DNA of 64,000 bases from Spirosoma radiotolerans (GCF_000974425.1 NZ_CP010429.1:124001-188000); one strand, 5' to 3'; positions 36,016 to 45,903 are shown, numbered from the stretch's first letter. The notes: generated by a model not told the origin, from the sequence alone. Numbers and translations are program-made.

Positions 36016-36858
36016 ATGACAACAGTAGCGCTGTTGATTTTTCCCTTGCTGGCACTGACCCGTCCAGATGCGCTAGTGCCTGAATTAACCCAGGATACCG
36101 TTCGCCGGGCTGGGTCGCAGGAGACAGAAACAAGGGCCAATGACGCGCCTAATCAGCTACGGACCGTTGTACTTGACGCCGGCCACGGAGGTAAAGATCC
36201 AGGTTGCCTGGGCCGAAAAACACGTGAATCGCGGATTGTGCTTAAACTTGTGTTACAACTGGGTCGTAAAATTAAGGAAGAGATGCCAAATGTGCGGGTT
36301 ATTTATACCCGTTCATCCGATCATTTTGTCGAATTGGCTGAGCGTTCGGCTATCGCTAATCGGAATAAAGCCGATTTGTTTATCTCAATTCATTGCAACG
36401 CCAGTCCATCGTCCAGTCGGGTGTATGGCACCGAGACGTATACGATGGGGTTGCACAAAACCAACGGCAACCTGGACGTTGCCAAACGGGAAAACGCCGT
36501 TATCCTGAAAGAAGAAAATTACCAACAGACTTACAAAGGCTTTAACCCAAATTCGCCCCTGGCTCACATCATGCTGGCCAACTATCAACATGCGTTTATG
36601 GGAAGCAGCATCAATTTTGCCGAAAAAGTAGAACGGAGCTTTCGGCGGAATGCCGACCGCCGAAGCAACGGCGTAAAGCAGGCGGGTTTTCTGGTACTCT
36701 GGCGGACAACGATGCCCAGCGTTTTGATAGAAACGGGTTTTCTGACGAATCCAGAAGAAGAAGATTACCTGATCTCGTCTGAAGGGCAGGATGAAATCTC
36801 AGACGCCATCTATAAGGCGTTTGTGCTTTACAAACAGGAAATTGAAGCGGGCGGATAA
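36016..36858 (+). CDS. N-acetylmuramoyl-L-alanine amidase (Amidase_3)
   Basis: A 280-residue exported enzyme from the first ATG (36016), which gives a signal-like N-terminus; the very long open frame upstream only mirrors lptD. The zinc site is complete: His57 in VLDAGHGG, Glu71 in TRESR, and His126 in SIHCNAS; the catalytic Glu is in SVLIETGFLTN. The family cuts the bond between N-acetylmuramic acid and the stem peptide in the periplasm, as in cell separation. It is divergent from lptD and 168 bases upstream of a MlaD-like gene, an arrangement seen widely in Bacteroidota and suggestive of coordinated envelope building. Confidence 0.93.
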   Translation: MTTVALLIFPLLALTRPDALVPELTQDTVRRAGSQETETRANDAPNQLRTVVLDAGHGGKDPGCLGRKTRESRIVLKLVLQLGRKIKEEMPNVRVIYTRSSDHFVELAERSAIANRNKADLFISIHCNASPSSSRVYGTETYTMGLHKTNGNLDVAKRENAVILKEENYQQTYKGFNPNSPLAHIMLANYQHAFMGSSINFAEKVERSFRRNADRRSNGVKQAGFLVLWRTTMPSVLIETGFLTNPEEEDYLISSEGQDEISDAIYKAFVLYKQEIEAGG

Positions 36859-37026
36859 GTAAATCGGGCGGATGTTGGTCGGGAAACTAGAGCAGAATAG
36901 ACTGGACTGATTATTACCTTTCATCCATTTTCCCAACATTTGCGGGACAAACCAACCGTAAAGTTGGTTATAGGGTCAATCAACCGAATTGGTCTGTCCG
37001 CCCAGGTCATTCACCCTCACAAACGC

Positions 37027-38031
37027 ATGAAAGTTTCTCAGGAAGTAAAAGTAGGGTTATTGGCTATCGTCTCGCTGATGATGCTCTATTTTGGATTTAG
37101 ATTTTTGAAGGGTTCAGATTTCTTTTCCTCTACCAATAAATACAAAGTCATTTACGATAATATCGATGGATTAGTGGCTTCTAATCCGGTTAGAATCAAC
37201 GGATTAACGGTAGGCCAGGTCAAAAGCGTTGAAATTTTGCAGAATCAACAGAACAAACTGCTGGTTACGGTAGAACTCAAGAAAGAAATTGTTGTCACCC
37301 AGGGGTCACGGGCGGTTTTGGCCGACGATGGTCTGCTGGGTGGCAAGCTCATTCGCCTGGGTATCAACTATGGCAAGCCGCAACTTGAAGATGGTGGCAT
37401 GCTGGTCGCAGCGAAAGAATCTGGGTTATCGGCGTTAATTCGGGAGAAAACCTTGCCCGTACTCAATAATGTTGACTCGCTTACATACCAGCTTAACCGT
37501 GTGGTGGCGCAATTTGACCAAACTGGCGTTGTTCTGAATCAGACGCTGCGCAGTGCCAATGCTGCCGTTGGTACACTGGGATTAACCGTTGCCGAAAACC
37601 GGGCGGGCTTACAGGCAACCCTTGCCAACGTCAATAAGTTATCGGCGTCGCTCATCGAAACCGAAAAACAGCTGAAGCCTATTCTGGCTAAAGCCGATAC
37701 ATTTGCTGACTCGCTTCAGGGGCTTCAACTGAAGCAAACGCTGGCCAGTGTGAATAAAACGGTTGATAACTTACAGCATATTCTGGCTGACGTAAATAAT
37801 GGACGCGGTTCGCTAGGCAAACTTACGTCTGACGAAGCGCTTTACACGAATGTCAACAAAACGACGGCCAGCCTTGAAAAACTTCTGACCGATTTACGCG
37901 AAAACCCCAAGCGGTATGTGCATTTCTCGCTCTTTGGTCGTAAAGAGAAGCCTGCCGTCACGCCTGAAGTTAGTACAACCAACACAACGTCTAGTGTTGT
38001 GCCTGCCCTGGTCGATTCGACAAGGAAATAA
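37027..38031 (+). CDS. MlaD/MCE family lipid-binding protein
   Basis: A 334-residue protein anchored by one helix (about residues 9-27) after MKVSQEVKVG. ATG 37027 is chosen; the GTG/TTG-type start at 36940 adds an unlikely 29 residues. The MCE domain starts with NKYKVIYDNIDGLVASNPVRINGLTVGQVKSV, the usual beta-barrel core, and is followed by a long helical region (residues about 140-300). MCE proteins form hexameric rings that pass phospholipids between the two membranes with an ABC transporter (MlaE/MlaF), not encoded here. The C-terminus is Thr/Ser-rich and probably disordered. Confidence 0.92.
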   Translation: MKVSQEVKVGLLAIVSLMMLYFGFRFLKGSDFFSSTNKYKVIYDNIDGLVASNPVRINGLTVGQVKSVEILQNQQNKLLVTVELKKEIVVTQGSRAVLADDGLLGGKLIRLGINYGKPQLEDGGMLVAAKESGLSALIREKTLPVLNNVDSLTYQLNRVVAQFDQTGVVLNQTLRSANAAVGTLGLTVAENRAGLQATLANVNKLSASLIETEKQLKPILAKADTFADSLQGLQLKQTLASVNKTVDNLQHILADVNNGRGSLGKLTSDEALYTNVNKTTASLEKLLTDLRENPKRYVHFSLFGRKEKPAVTPEVSTTNTTSSVVPALVDSTRK

Positions 38032-38098
38032 GTCTTTTGGTATATATATCCAATCCTGAGAACTCCAGAATGCTATTTCTGTAGAGGTTTTGAGGAGT

Positions 38099-38219
38099 GT
38101 ATCAGACAGCATCTTGTTGTCTGGCCGCTAGGCAACGATGGACTACCTAGCTCGTGTCAATTTGGTCCGTTAAAGCTAGGTTTAGCCTAATGGCCAGACA
38201 CTAAGATGCTGTCTGATAC
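38099..38219. repeat. 121-bp MITE-like inverted repeat
   Basis: Terminal arms of about 37-39 bases starting GTATCAGACAGCATCTT on both ends pair with only four or five mismatches. A nested 7-bp pair (CCTAGCT with AGCTAGG) lies inside. No target duplication is obvious and no transposase is encoded. It lies in the 225-base gap between two convergent genes. Confidence 0.75.
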
Positions 38220-38256
38220 GACGGTCCAAAATAACCATGCTTCGCCAGTTGAGTTG

Positions 38257-41200
38257 TCAATTGACAAGCACGACTCCTTTATCTTTGGCCATTTGGTTGA
38301 TACGAAGAAGATTGCTTTCGATACTTATTTTTAACTTTCCTAATTCTTCATCGATTGCTTGTGTCAGCTTGCTCCGCACTTCTTCACCTTGTTTGGTGGG
38401 GCGGTAATCACCCTGGGCTTGCTCGGTCATAAGGTGAGCAAGACGGTTGTTGAGTTTGATGCCGTAGTTGAGCGGGTCCTGAACGCTGCTGTTCTTAGTT
38501 TGGTGAATGTCGTTTTCTATCGTTTTGAGTTCATCCTCAAATTTTTTGATTGCCTCATTCAAGTCCTTATTTTTCTCGTCAGTACCCATTTTGTTCTTGA
38601 GATAGGTCAGGTCATCTCTAATTTTCCGGAGGTTAATAATACCTTCATTAGCCTCTGTCACCTTGTCGCGCACCTTCATCAGAAAGTCAAACTGAGCCTG
38701 GAAATCGTCTGGAGTCGTTTTCAGACGAGGGTCTTTAAGAATGTCGAAGGGTTGCGTTTGGGACTGGCCATTTACTGTCAGCCTGACCTGATATTTTCCG
38801 GGAACTGCTTTAGGACCGAGGTTGGGCGAACCGTAGAAAACCATGCCGGGGAAGGTCTTATAGCCTGGATAACGCATATCCCATACAAAACGTCCACCCC
38901 CAGATTTGACCATCAACTGATCAGCTTTTTCCTTTGCCTTATTGCTTAACGCACGGATAACGCGTCCATCACCCGTCAGAATGTCGAGTTTGACTTCTGT
39001 GGCAGGCTCTGCTTTTTTTATGAAGTAATGGATCAGTACGCCGTTGGGGTGGTTTTCACCTTCCAGTTGGGCATTTCGTTTGTTGCTGCCTGCCATTCGG
39101 TACGAAGGCATGGGTTGGTATAAAATGACCTCTTTCGATGCTATTTCTTTGTTGAGCTGGTGTAAGGGTGTGAGGTCGTCAATAAGCCAGAAGCTACGCC
39201 CGTGGGTAGCGGCAATGAGGTTGTCGTTTTTTATGGCTAAATCGTGAATAGGTACAGGAGGGAGGTTGAGTTGCAGTTTCGACCAGTTTTCGCCATCGTC
39301 AAAAGATACCCAAACACCTTTCTCTGTTCCTGCATAAAGCAACCCTTTCCGTTTAGGATCCGCCCGGACAACCCGCACGAACTCGTCTTTGGGAATGCCT
39401 TTTGTTGGTACAGTCCAGGTTTTTCCATAATCCAATGTTTTGTAGATATAGGGCGTATAATCGCCGAATTTGTAGGAAGTTGCCGAGATATAAGCGCCCC
39501 CCTTCACAAATGGATTTACGTCTATAGCGTTGATCATGTTGAACTTCGGCGACATAGGCGGGGTAATATTTTTCCAGTTTTTTCCTCCGTCCGTTGTAAC
39601 ATGAACCAAACCGTCATCTGAGCCAGTCCAAATTTCACCTTCGGTATAGGGCGATTCGGTTGCTGCAAAAACATTGGCGTAGTATTCGGCCCCTGTGTTG
39701 TCCTGCGTAATAGGCCCGCCCGATGATTTAATGGTTTCTGGCTCTCCTCTGGATAAATCAGGACTGATGACCTCCCAGCTCTCTCCACCCGTGTAGCTGA
39801 CGTGCAAATGGTTTGAACCTGCATAGAGCTTTTTGGGATTATGCGGACTGAAAAAGACGGGATAATTCCAGTTGAATCGGTATTTCATCTGTTCAACACC
39901 CGAACCAGCCGGCAGGTCAGGATAAACGTTGGTAGAACGTTCCTGCCCAGTGCCAAGGTCCTGCATAGTCATGTAGCCTTTATAATCACCACCGAAGACC
40001 ACTTCACTATTCAACGGATCGGGTGCTAAATGGGCACTTTCGCCAATGGCCAGAGCCACCCAATCTTTTTCAGTAACAGCAGCGCTACCCGTACGGTGCG
40101 AAATTCGGACACTCGTATTGTCCTGCTGTGCACCATAAATACGATACGGAAAATGATTATCGGTCGCAACACGATAGAACTGCGCTGTTGGCTGATTGTG
40201 GTAAGTTGTCCAGTTATTACCACCATCTGTCGATACCTGTGCGCCACCATCATCGGCAATAGCCATACGTCTGTTGTTAGCAGGATCGATCCAAAGATCA
40301 TGGTGGTCGCCATGAGGGGCATCCTTTAACTCAAACGTTTTGCCACCGTCTTTTGAAATGCCATAGCTAACGTTCATTACATAGACCATGTCTTCGTTTT
40401 GCGGATCGGCATAAATGCGGCAGTAGTACCAGGCCCGTTGCAATAAAGCGCGGTCCTGATTGATTCTGGCCCAGGTTTTGCCTGCATCGTCGGACCGATA
40501 AATGCCACCTGATTCCTTGTTTTCGATGATTGCCCATACGCGATTAGAATTTTTGGGCGAAACGGTCACGCCGATGATGCCATTCGTACCGGCAGGCATC
40601 CCGGTTTTATCGGAAAGGTTTTCCCAGGTATCGCCACCATCCGTACTTTTCCACAACTTAGAGTCGGGTCCACCACTATCCATGCGGTATCCATTGCGCT
40701 TCATGTTCCAGGTGCTTGCATACATAATGCGCGGGTTGTTGGGGTCAAGTACCAAATCGGCGGCTCCTGCCTGGTCATTGATGTACAATACCTTTTTCCA
40801 GGTCTGCCCGCCGTCGGTACTGCGGAAAATACCCCGCATGTCATTGGGTTTCCACAAATTGCCCATGGCTGCCACATAGACCACATCGGGGTTTTTAGGG
40901 TGAATGCGAATTCTGGCAATATGCCTGGAATCGGCTAATCCTATGCGTTTCCAGCTTGCTCCGGCATCGGTAGATCGCCACATGCCCGTGCCCGACGCGA
41001 CATTGTTACGTAATGTTTGCTCACCTTCACCCACATAAATGACGTTAGGGTCGCTTTCGGCAACGGCAACCGCGCCGATCGTTCCGCCGAAATAAGTATC
41101 TGTGATATTTCCCCACGTTTGACCGCCATCTACTGTCCGCCAGACGCCACCGCCAACGGTGCCCATATAATACAGATTAGGGTTGTCTTTTACACCCGTA

Positions 41201-41364
41201 ACCGTACAGGAGCGACCGCCCCGGAAAGGGCCCAGTTCCCGCCAACGCAAACCCTCATACGTTGATGGCTCAAAGGTCAACCCTGTTGCCGCTTTTGGCG
41301 ATTGACTCATCGATAGATGAGTAATTAAAAGGCCGGAAAAGAGGTGAAGAATAAATTTTTTCAT
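38257..41364 (-). CDS. Large secreted Asp-box beta-propeller protein (sortilin/VPS10-like)
   Basis: A 1035-residue exported protein; ATG 41364 gives a signal peptide (MKKFILHLFSG... to MSQ). About nine Asp-box/BNR motifs of the form SxDxGxTW are visible (for example TVDGGQTW, STDGGQTW, SDDAGKTW, TTDGGKNW, SFDDGENW), interspersed with GGGVW or similar blades, so residues about 45-740 form one or two propellers of the glycosyl hydrolase/VPS10-sortilin class. The C-terminal 300 residues include an Ig-like region and a long helical stretch (NLRKIRDDLTYLKNKMG). Such proteins are common and uncharacterised in Bacteroidota. Enzyme activity cannot be assigned. Confidence 0.85.
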   Translation of the reverse strand: MKKFILHLFSGLLITHLSMSQSPKAATGLTFEPSTYEGLRWRELGPFRGGRSCTVTGVKDNPNLYYMGTVGGGVWRTVDGGQTWGNITDTYFGGTIGAVAVAESDPNVIYVGEGEQTLRNNVASGTGMWRSTDAGASWKRIGLADSRHIARIRIHPKNPDVVYVAAMGNLWKPNDMRGIFRSTDGGQTWKKVLYINDQAGAADLVLDPNNPRIMYASTWNMKRNGYRMDSGGPDSKLWKSTDGGDTWENLSDKTGMPAGTNGIIGVTVSPKNSNRVWAIIENKESGGIYRSDDAGKTWARINQDRALLQRAWYYCRIYADPQNEDMVYVMNVSYGISKDGGKTFELKDAPHGDHHDLWIDPANNRRMAIADDGGAQVSTDGGNNWTTYHNQPTAQFYRVATDNHFPYRIYGAQQDNTSVRISHRTGSAAVTEKDWVALAIGESAHLAPDPLNSEVVFGGDYKGYMTMQDLGTGQERSTNVYPDLPAGSGVEQMKYRFNWNYPVFFSPHNPKKLYAGSNHLHVSYTGGESWEVISPDLSRGEPETIKSSGGPITQDNTGAEYYANVFAATESPYTEGEIWTGSDDGLVHVTTDGGKNWKNITPPMSPKFNMINAIDVNPFVKGGAYISATSYKFGDYTPYIYKTLDYGKTWTVPTKGIPKDEFVRVVRADPKRKGLLYAGTEKGVWVSFDDGENWSKLQLNLPPVPIHDLAIKNDNLIAATHGRSFWLIDDLTPLHQLNKEIASKEVILYQPMPSYRMAGSNKRNAQLEGENHPNGVLIHYFIKKAEPATEVKLDILTGDGRVIRALSNKAKEKADQLMVKSGGGRFVWDMRYPGYKTFPGMVFYGSPNLGPKAVPGKYQVRLTVNGQSQTQPFDILKDPRLKTTPDDFQAQFDFLMKVRDKVTEANEGIINLRKIRDDLTYLKNKMGTDEKNKDLNEAIKKFEDELKTIENDIHQTKNSSVQDPLNYGIKLNNRLAHLMTEQAQGDYRPTKQGEEVRSKLTQAIDEELGKLKISIESNLLRINQMAKDKGVVLVN

Positions 41365-41734
41365 ACAGGGATGAGATTTAGTTTGACAAGCCACAGGTAG
41401 CTCATAGATAGCGGCTTTTACAATTCCATCAAACTTAGCAAATGGATACTGTTTAATTTATAATTAGCTCATATTTCGTTATTTTATATTGTAATATATG
41501 GATAAGTCAGAAGATAAATGGCTGTTCACCGTCAGCGGGTAATAAGCTTGGTTATGTCTTTTTCGAAGATACGTTTTGTTAGGGCTGTAGAAATGCTATC
41601 TTCTCGCTGCGGTTGGTAGCTAGGAACGCTGGTAAATACGTTATTAGCGGCAGAATCCTACTTTCGTTTCGGCAACAACTCGCTTACCATAGTGGTTTTT
41701 TACTTACCGCTACTGGTACACTTCGCACTCATTT
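41365..41734. other. Divergent intergenic region
   Basis: 370 bases between the divergent propeller and acyl-CoA carboxylase genes. Apart from a minus-strand -7 match at 41430 I see no gene, RNA or strong hairpin. It presumably contains both promoters. Confidence 0.5.
41430..41437 (-). promoter_or_regulatory. Possible -7 element TAAGTTTG
   Basis: CAAACTTA on the plus strand reads TAAGTTTG on the minus strand. Transcription near 41423 would give a leader of about 60 bases for the propeller gene. No -33 match seen. Confidence 0.4.
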
Positions 41735-43345
41735 ATGCAAACCCTCCTTGATGAACTCGCACAACGCACTACTCAGACTCAACTCGGTGGTGGACAGAAA
41801 AAGATTGATGACCAGCACCAGAAAGGCAAACTAACGGCTCGTGAGCGCATCGACTATCTGACGGATGCCGAAAAACCATTCATTGAAATCGGTTTATTCA
41901 CGGGCGAGGGTATGTATGCCGAACACGGTGGGTGCCCATCGGGGGGCGTCGTTGTCGGGATTGGGTATGTGTCGGGGCGGCAGTGTGTTCTTGTGGCCAA
42001 TGATGCCACGGTGAAAGCCGGAGCCTGGTTTCCGATTACCGCCAAAAAGAACCTCCGGGCGCAGGAAATTGCGATGGAAAATCGCTTGCCCATTATTTAC
42101 CTGGTCGATAGTGCGGGGGTTTATCTGCCCTTGCAGGATGAGGTTTTTGCCGATAAAGACCACTTCGGCCGTACGTTCCGGAATAACGCGCAACTGTCGG
42201 CAATGGGTATTTTACAGGTGGCGGCCATTATGGGGAGCTGCGTGGCGGGGGGAGCCTATTTGCCCATTATGTCCGACGAAGCCCTGATTGTAGAGGGCAC
42301 TGGTTCCATATTTCTGGCTGGTCCTTATCTGGTTAAAGCGTCCATCGGCGAAGAGGTTGATGCGGAGACGCTCGGGGGCGCAACCACCCATACCGACATC
42401 TCGGGTGTGGTCGATAATAAGTATCCTGACGATAAGAGTTGCCTGGATGCCATCAAGCGAATCTTCGACAAAGTCGGCCATCCCGAAACGGCTGGCTTCG
42501 ACCGTGTTGAACCGGCTTTGCCAATCAAACAACCCAGCGACATCTACGAAATCCTTCCTGCCGACCGAGTAAAACCGTACGACATGCAGGAAATTGTAGA
42601 TAGACTTGTGGATAACTCTGAATTTGATGCGTATAAACCCGGCTATGGACAGTCGCTGCTGTGTGGTTACGCGCGCATTGACGGTTGGGCCGTCGGTATT
42701 GTCGCCAATCAGCGGAAGGTGGTCAAGGCGAAAGGACGAACCGGTCAACCCACGGAAATGCAGATGGGTGGGGTCATTTATGGCGATGCCGCCGACAAAG
42801 CGGCTCGGTTTATTATGAATTGCAATCAGAAACGGATTCCCCTGGTCTTTTTGCAGGATGTATCCGGGTTTATGGTTGGGAGCCGGGCTGAGCAGGGTGG
42901 CATTATTAAAGACGGTGCCAAGATGGTCAGTGCGATGGCAAACTCAGTTGTGCCGAAGTTCACGGTCGTTATTGGCAATAGCTACGGAGCGGGCAATTAT
43001 GCCATGTGCGGCAAAGCCTATGATCCGCGCTTAATGCTCTCGTGGCCAACAGCACAGATGGCGGTGATGAGCGGGGCGTCGGCCGCTAAAACACTACTAC
43101 AAATCCAGGTAGCGGCTCAAAAAGCGAAGGGTAGCCCAATGACGCCCGAAGAAGAACAGGCTCAATTGAAGAAAATTACGGATCAATACAACGACCAGCT
43201 CTCACCTTATTACGCAGCCGCCCGGCTTTGGATTGATGCCGTTATTGATCCGCTCGACACCCGAAAAATTCTATCCGAAGGCATTGCGGCTGCTAACCAC
43301 GCACCTATTACGAAGCCGTTTTCGGTAGGCGTGATTCAAACGTAA
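41735..43345 (+). CDS. Acyl-CoA carboxylase beta subunit (carboxyltransferase)
   Basis: A 536-residue Carboxyl_trans protein. The segments LVDSAGVYLPLQDEVF, GRTFRNNAQLSAMGI, GSCVAGGAYLPIMSDE and the C-terminal QDVSGFMVGSRAEQGGIIKDGAKM are typical of methylcrotonyl-CoA carboxylase beta subunits and close relatives. It transfers carboxyl from biotin to an acyl-CoA; a role in leucine degradation is likely, but propionyl- or geranyl-CoA substrates are possible. The biotinylated alpha subunit is not adjacent, so the partner is encoded elsewhere. It is a single gene divergent from the propeller gene. Confidence 0.92.
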   Translation: MQTLLDELAQRTTQTQLGGGQKKIDDQHQKGKLTARERIDYLTDAEKPFIEIGLFTGEGMYAEHGGCPSGGVVVGIGYVSGRQCVLVANDATVKAGAWFPITAKKNLRAQEIAMENRLPIIYLVDSAGVYLPLQDEVFADKDHFGRTFRNNAQLSAMGILQVAAIMGSCVAGGAYLPIMSDEALIVEGTGSIFLAGPYLVKASIGEEVDAETLGGATTHTDISGVVDNKYPDDKSCLDAIKRIFDKVGHPETAGFDRVEPALPIKQPSDIYEILPADRVKPYDMQEIVDRLVDNSEFDAYKPGYGQSLLCGYARIDGWAVGIVANQRKVVKAKGRTGQPTEMQMGGVIYGDAADKAARFIMNCNQKRIPLVFLQDVSGFMVGSRAEQGGIIKDGAKMVSAMANSVVPKFTVVIGNSYGAGNYAMCGKAYDPRLMLSWPTAQMAVMSGASAAKTLLQIQVAAQKAKGSPMTPEEEQAQLKKITDQYNDQLSPYYAAARLWIDAVIDPLDTRKILSEGIAAANHAPITKPFSVGVIQT

Positions 43346-43358
43346 TAGTTAAAAATAA

Positions 43359-43397
43359 AGCCAGAGAGAACAGCCGCTTCGTTAATACGCTCTGGCT
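43359..43397. terminator. Weak hairpin between convergent genes
   Basis: AGCCAGAG (43359-43366) pairs with CTCTGGCT (43390-43397) around a 23-base loop, between the converging carboxylase and cytochrome c genes. No strong T tract follows on either strand; a terminator role is only possible. Confidence 0.35.
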
Positions 43398-43411
43398 ATC
43401 TGCTCAATAGC

Positions 43412-43834
43412 TTACTTTCCCCGCGCAGTTTTCACTTCGTCGGCTGTGATTGCTTCGGCTTTGTTGCCAAAGTTACTGCGGATGTACGTGAGTACGTCCG
43501 CAATTTGGGTGTCGTTCAGGAAGTCGTGGGCAGGCATGGCGTTGTCGTACATATCGCCTTCTATTTCCTGGCCCTGCAGGCCTTTTAGCAATACGTTAAT
43601 GAGCCGGGTTTTGTCACCCAGGACCCAGTCTGTTCCACGTAAAGGCGGGTTCAGGTTAGGAACCCCAGAGCCATTAGCCTGGTGGCAGGTCAGACAGTTT
43701 TGTTCATAAATGAGCTGACCCGGCGATTTGGTTGCTGCTGCTGGCTTAGCGGCCGATTTTGCTGCAGGCTTTCTGGTTTGGGCAATGGTAGCCGAAAAAG
43801 ACAGACAGAGCAGGATGGCAACAATTAATTTCAT
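43412..43834 (-). CDS. Exported monohaem cytochrome c
   Basis: A 140-residue protein with a signal peptide (to about IAQ, residue 19), an Ala/Lys-rich linker and a class I cytochrome c domain. The haem motif CLTCH is at about 47-51 and the distal Met is probably in DNAMPAH. The family shuttles electrons in the periplasm, for example to oxidases. It is 36 bases downstream of gldD on the same strand, possibly cotranscribed. Its redox partner cannot be named. Confidence 0.92.
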   Translation of the reverse strand: MKLIVAILLCLSFSATIAQTRKPAAKSAAKPAAATKSPGQLIYEQNCLTCHQANGSGVPNLNPPLRGTDWVLGDKTRLINVLLKGLQGQEIEGDMYDNAMPAHDFLNDTQIADVLTYIRSNFGNKAEAITADEVKTARGK

Positions 43835-43870
43835 AAGCTTGAGTGTATCGTTTTAATGAAAAGTTTGTGT

Positions 43871-44458
43871 CTATTTGCGCCACTTTAAGGTGTTCAGCAT
43901 GTGCATAATATCGTTGCGAATATACTGAATGGCGGGTTGCAGCGAATCGTTTTCGGTAGCGGTGTTAAAATACAGCGCTCCCCGCAGGAAATGGGTGGTT
44001 GAATCGGTCGTGATAAACTGCACCTGGCTGGGCACTTCACCACCTAAATCAATTACGCTGGCTTCCAGCCCTGACTTCAACTGAACCCGTCGTTCCTCGA
44101 AAACCGCAGCCTTGATTTTGTGCCGGGCGGCTAGTTTATAGGAATCGTCGAGCATGGCCCGTAGCCGGTTTACGTCGTTTAAAACAGGCTTATACGTCAG
44201 CTGAACACTTGCCTTGAAGAGTGGGTAATTGATGAAAATCCAGTCCGGCTCCGAGCGGGCGAAAGTATCCGGCAGAATACGGGCAATGGAGTTGTATTCA
44301 AATTGATAGGGGTGCGTTGGTTCGAGTAGTTTATACCGGGGCGTGGGCAAGTCGAAACGAGGATACCCTTTTGGTTTCGGGATGTAATTATCAGACGAGT
44401 CGCTGCCACAGGCGGCTAATAGCAGTCCTGTCAGAAGAAATACGGAATACTTTATCAC
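43871..44458 (-). CDS. gldD: Gliding motility lipoprotein GldD
   Basis: A 195-residue lipoprotein with lipobox LAAC (14-17). The segment YIPKPKGYPRFDLP just after the lipobox and the following PYQFEYN are conserved in GldD, as is the C-terminal region LRGALYFNT. GldD is required for gliding and linked to type IX secretion in Flavobacterium; its biochemical role is unknown. It lies between a hypothetical gene and the cytochrome c gene, on the same strand. A terminator at 44502 separates it from the upstream hypothetical gene, so it needs its own promoter. Confidence 0.93.
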   Translation of the reverse strand: MIKYSVFLLTGLLLAACGSDSSDNYIPKPKGYPRFDLPTPRYKLLEPTHPYQFEYNSIARILPDTFARSEPDWIFINYPLFKASVQLTYKPVLNDVNRLRAMLDDSYKLAARHKIKAAVFEERRVQLKSGLEASVIDLGGEVPSQVQFITTDSTTHFLRGALYFNTATENDSLQPAIQYIRNDIMHMLNTLKWRK

Positions 44459-44497
44459 AGTTGATCAGGTAATGAGCGGATTGACAACTAAAACAAC

Positions 44498-44527
44498 GCA
44501 AAAGCCCGGCGGTTTCGTGCCGGGCTT
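44498..44527 (-). terminator. Rho-independent terminator
   Basis: Perfect 9-bp GC-rich stem (44502-44510 with 44519-44527) and a short T tract on the minus strand, just after the 96-residue hypothetical gene. Confidence 0.85.
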
Positions 44528-44551
44528 CGGGTAAAGTCAACAAGTATGCCA

Positions 44552-44842
44552 TTAAGCATTCACATCTTCCAGTTCTTCCTGCCGGACAGGTTGACCCATT
44601 AGGGTTGCAAACCGGTTAATATTGAAGGTCGGTTCAAACCAGACTTCGCCCATTACCGGGTGTTTCACCGGTACATCAGGATTTTTGATTTCGTTCAGTA
44701 AAACACCCGTATCACCGGTTGTGTGGCGTTTCACTTGCCGGATCGTATACATTTGGTCTCGTTTGGGCGTTTGTATGCCAAATTCAGCATAAAAGGCCAA
44801 TACGGGCGCCGGAAAATTGTCGTTTGTGCAAATAACTTCCAT
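44552..44842 (-). CDS. Conserved-looking hypothetical protein
   Basis: A 96-residue soluble protein, no signal or membrane segment. I do not recognise a family with certainty. It is Pro/Glu-rich with a compact beta-type core (MYTIRQVKRHTTGDTGVLLNEIK) and a C-terminal acidic end (EELEDVNA); the look is of a small SH3-like or phage-derived domain. It has a proper ATG, host-like codons and its own terminator, so it is very probably expressed. Upstream, 192 bases separate it from the AIM24 gene. Confidence 0.65.
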   Translation of the reverse strand: MEVICTNDNFPAPVLAFYAEFGIQTPKRDQMYTIRQVKRHTTGDTGVLLNEIKNPDVPVKHPVMGEVWFEPTFNINRFATLMGQPVRQEELEDVNA

Positions 44843-45034
44843 CGTAAATCGGGATTTTTAGGATTTAAAGGATTTTCCTGATTCCAGCAAAAACGCCATC
44901 AAAATCCACTCTGATTTTGGTGGTTAACACCATTTTTTACAAAAATGTCTTAGGCAAATGGCTATTTTTTTTGGATGATAAGCCTATCAATCAGACGAAT
45001 CGATAAAATCCAACTGGCTGTTGTGCGGTTCCGA

Positions 45035-45814
45035 TTACCCTTCGAACAAGTTGCCCAACTGGCCAAGTACCGAGCCACCTTCTTTGGTGGCTTGTCCACC
45101 GCCCGGCGATAGGCGTTGCACTAATTTAGAGATTGGCATCGACTGAATCCAGACTTTACCTGTGCCCCGCAATGTGGCCAGAAACAGTCCTTCACCACCG
45201 AACACCATACTCCGCAGGCCACCGGCTCGCTGAATGTCGAAGCTGATACTCGGCTCGAAACCAACGACGCAACCGGTATCGACACGCAGCGTTTCGTTAT
45301 TGAGCGTACGCTCGACAACGACGCCACCGGCATGAATAAACACCATTCCGTCGCCCTGCACTTTTTCAAGAATAAAGCCTTCACCACCGAAGAAACCGGC
45401 GCCTAATTTTTGGTTGAACTGAATGCTTAGCTTTGTGCCCAGGGCTGCGCACAAAAAAGCGTCTTTCTGAACGATGAGTGTGTTTCCATACACATTAGCC
45501 ATATTGACCGGCATGATTGTACCCGGATAGGGAGCCGAAAACGCCACCTTTTTTTTGCCCACGCCCCGGTTTGTAAAATGCGTCATGAACAGCGACTCAC
45601 CCATCACCATCCGCGAACCTGCCTGCAACAGCTTACCCAAAAACCCCTGATCGGGTTGGGAGCCATCGCCCATTTTTGTTTCAAACGAGATGCCATCTTC
45701 CATAAACAGCATCGAGCCCGCTTCGGCAATAACGGTTTCGTTTGGGTCCAGTTCTATTTCAACAATCTGAATGTCTTCACCAATAATCTTGTAGTCGATT
45801 TCGTGAGCGTACAT
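45035..45814 (-). CDS. TIGR00266/AIM24 family protein
   Basis: A 259-residue protein of the AIM24 (DUF124) family. Glycine-rich beta-strands recur through the chain: [43 protein letters not shown] and [15 protein letters not shown], forming the double-psi-like or tryptophan-RNA-binding-like trimer fold of the family. Its role in bacteria is unknown; the yeast mitochondrial namesake affects inner-membrane organisation. The C-terminal 30 residues are Gly-rich and flexible. It appears monocistronic. Confidence 0.93.
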   Translation of the reverse strand: MYAHEIDYKIIGEDIQIVEIELDPNETVIAEAGSMLFMEDGISFETKMGDGSQPDQGFLGKLLQAGSRMVMGESLFMTHFTNRGVGKKKVAFSAPYPGTIMPVNMANVYGNTLIVQKDAFLCAALGTKLSIQFNQKLGAGFFGGEGFILEKVQGDGMVFIHAGGVVVERTLNNETLRVDTGCVVGFEPSISFDIQRAGGLRSMVFGGEGLFLATLRGTGKVWIQSMPISKLVQRLSPGGGQATKEGGSVLGQLGNLFEG

Positions 45815-45903
45815 AGTCGAGTTTGGTTAGTCTACCTAGTTAATTGTGGACGAAAACTAGTAAATGAAGCGCAGTTTATTCGTACGTTATCTGACAAACG
45901 GCA

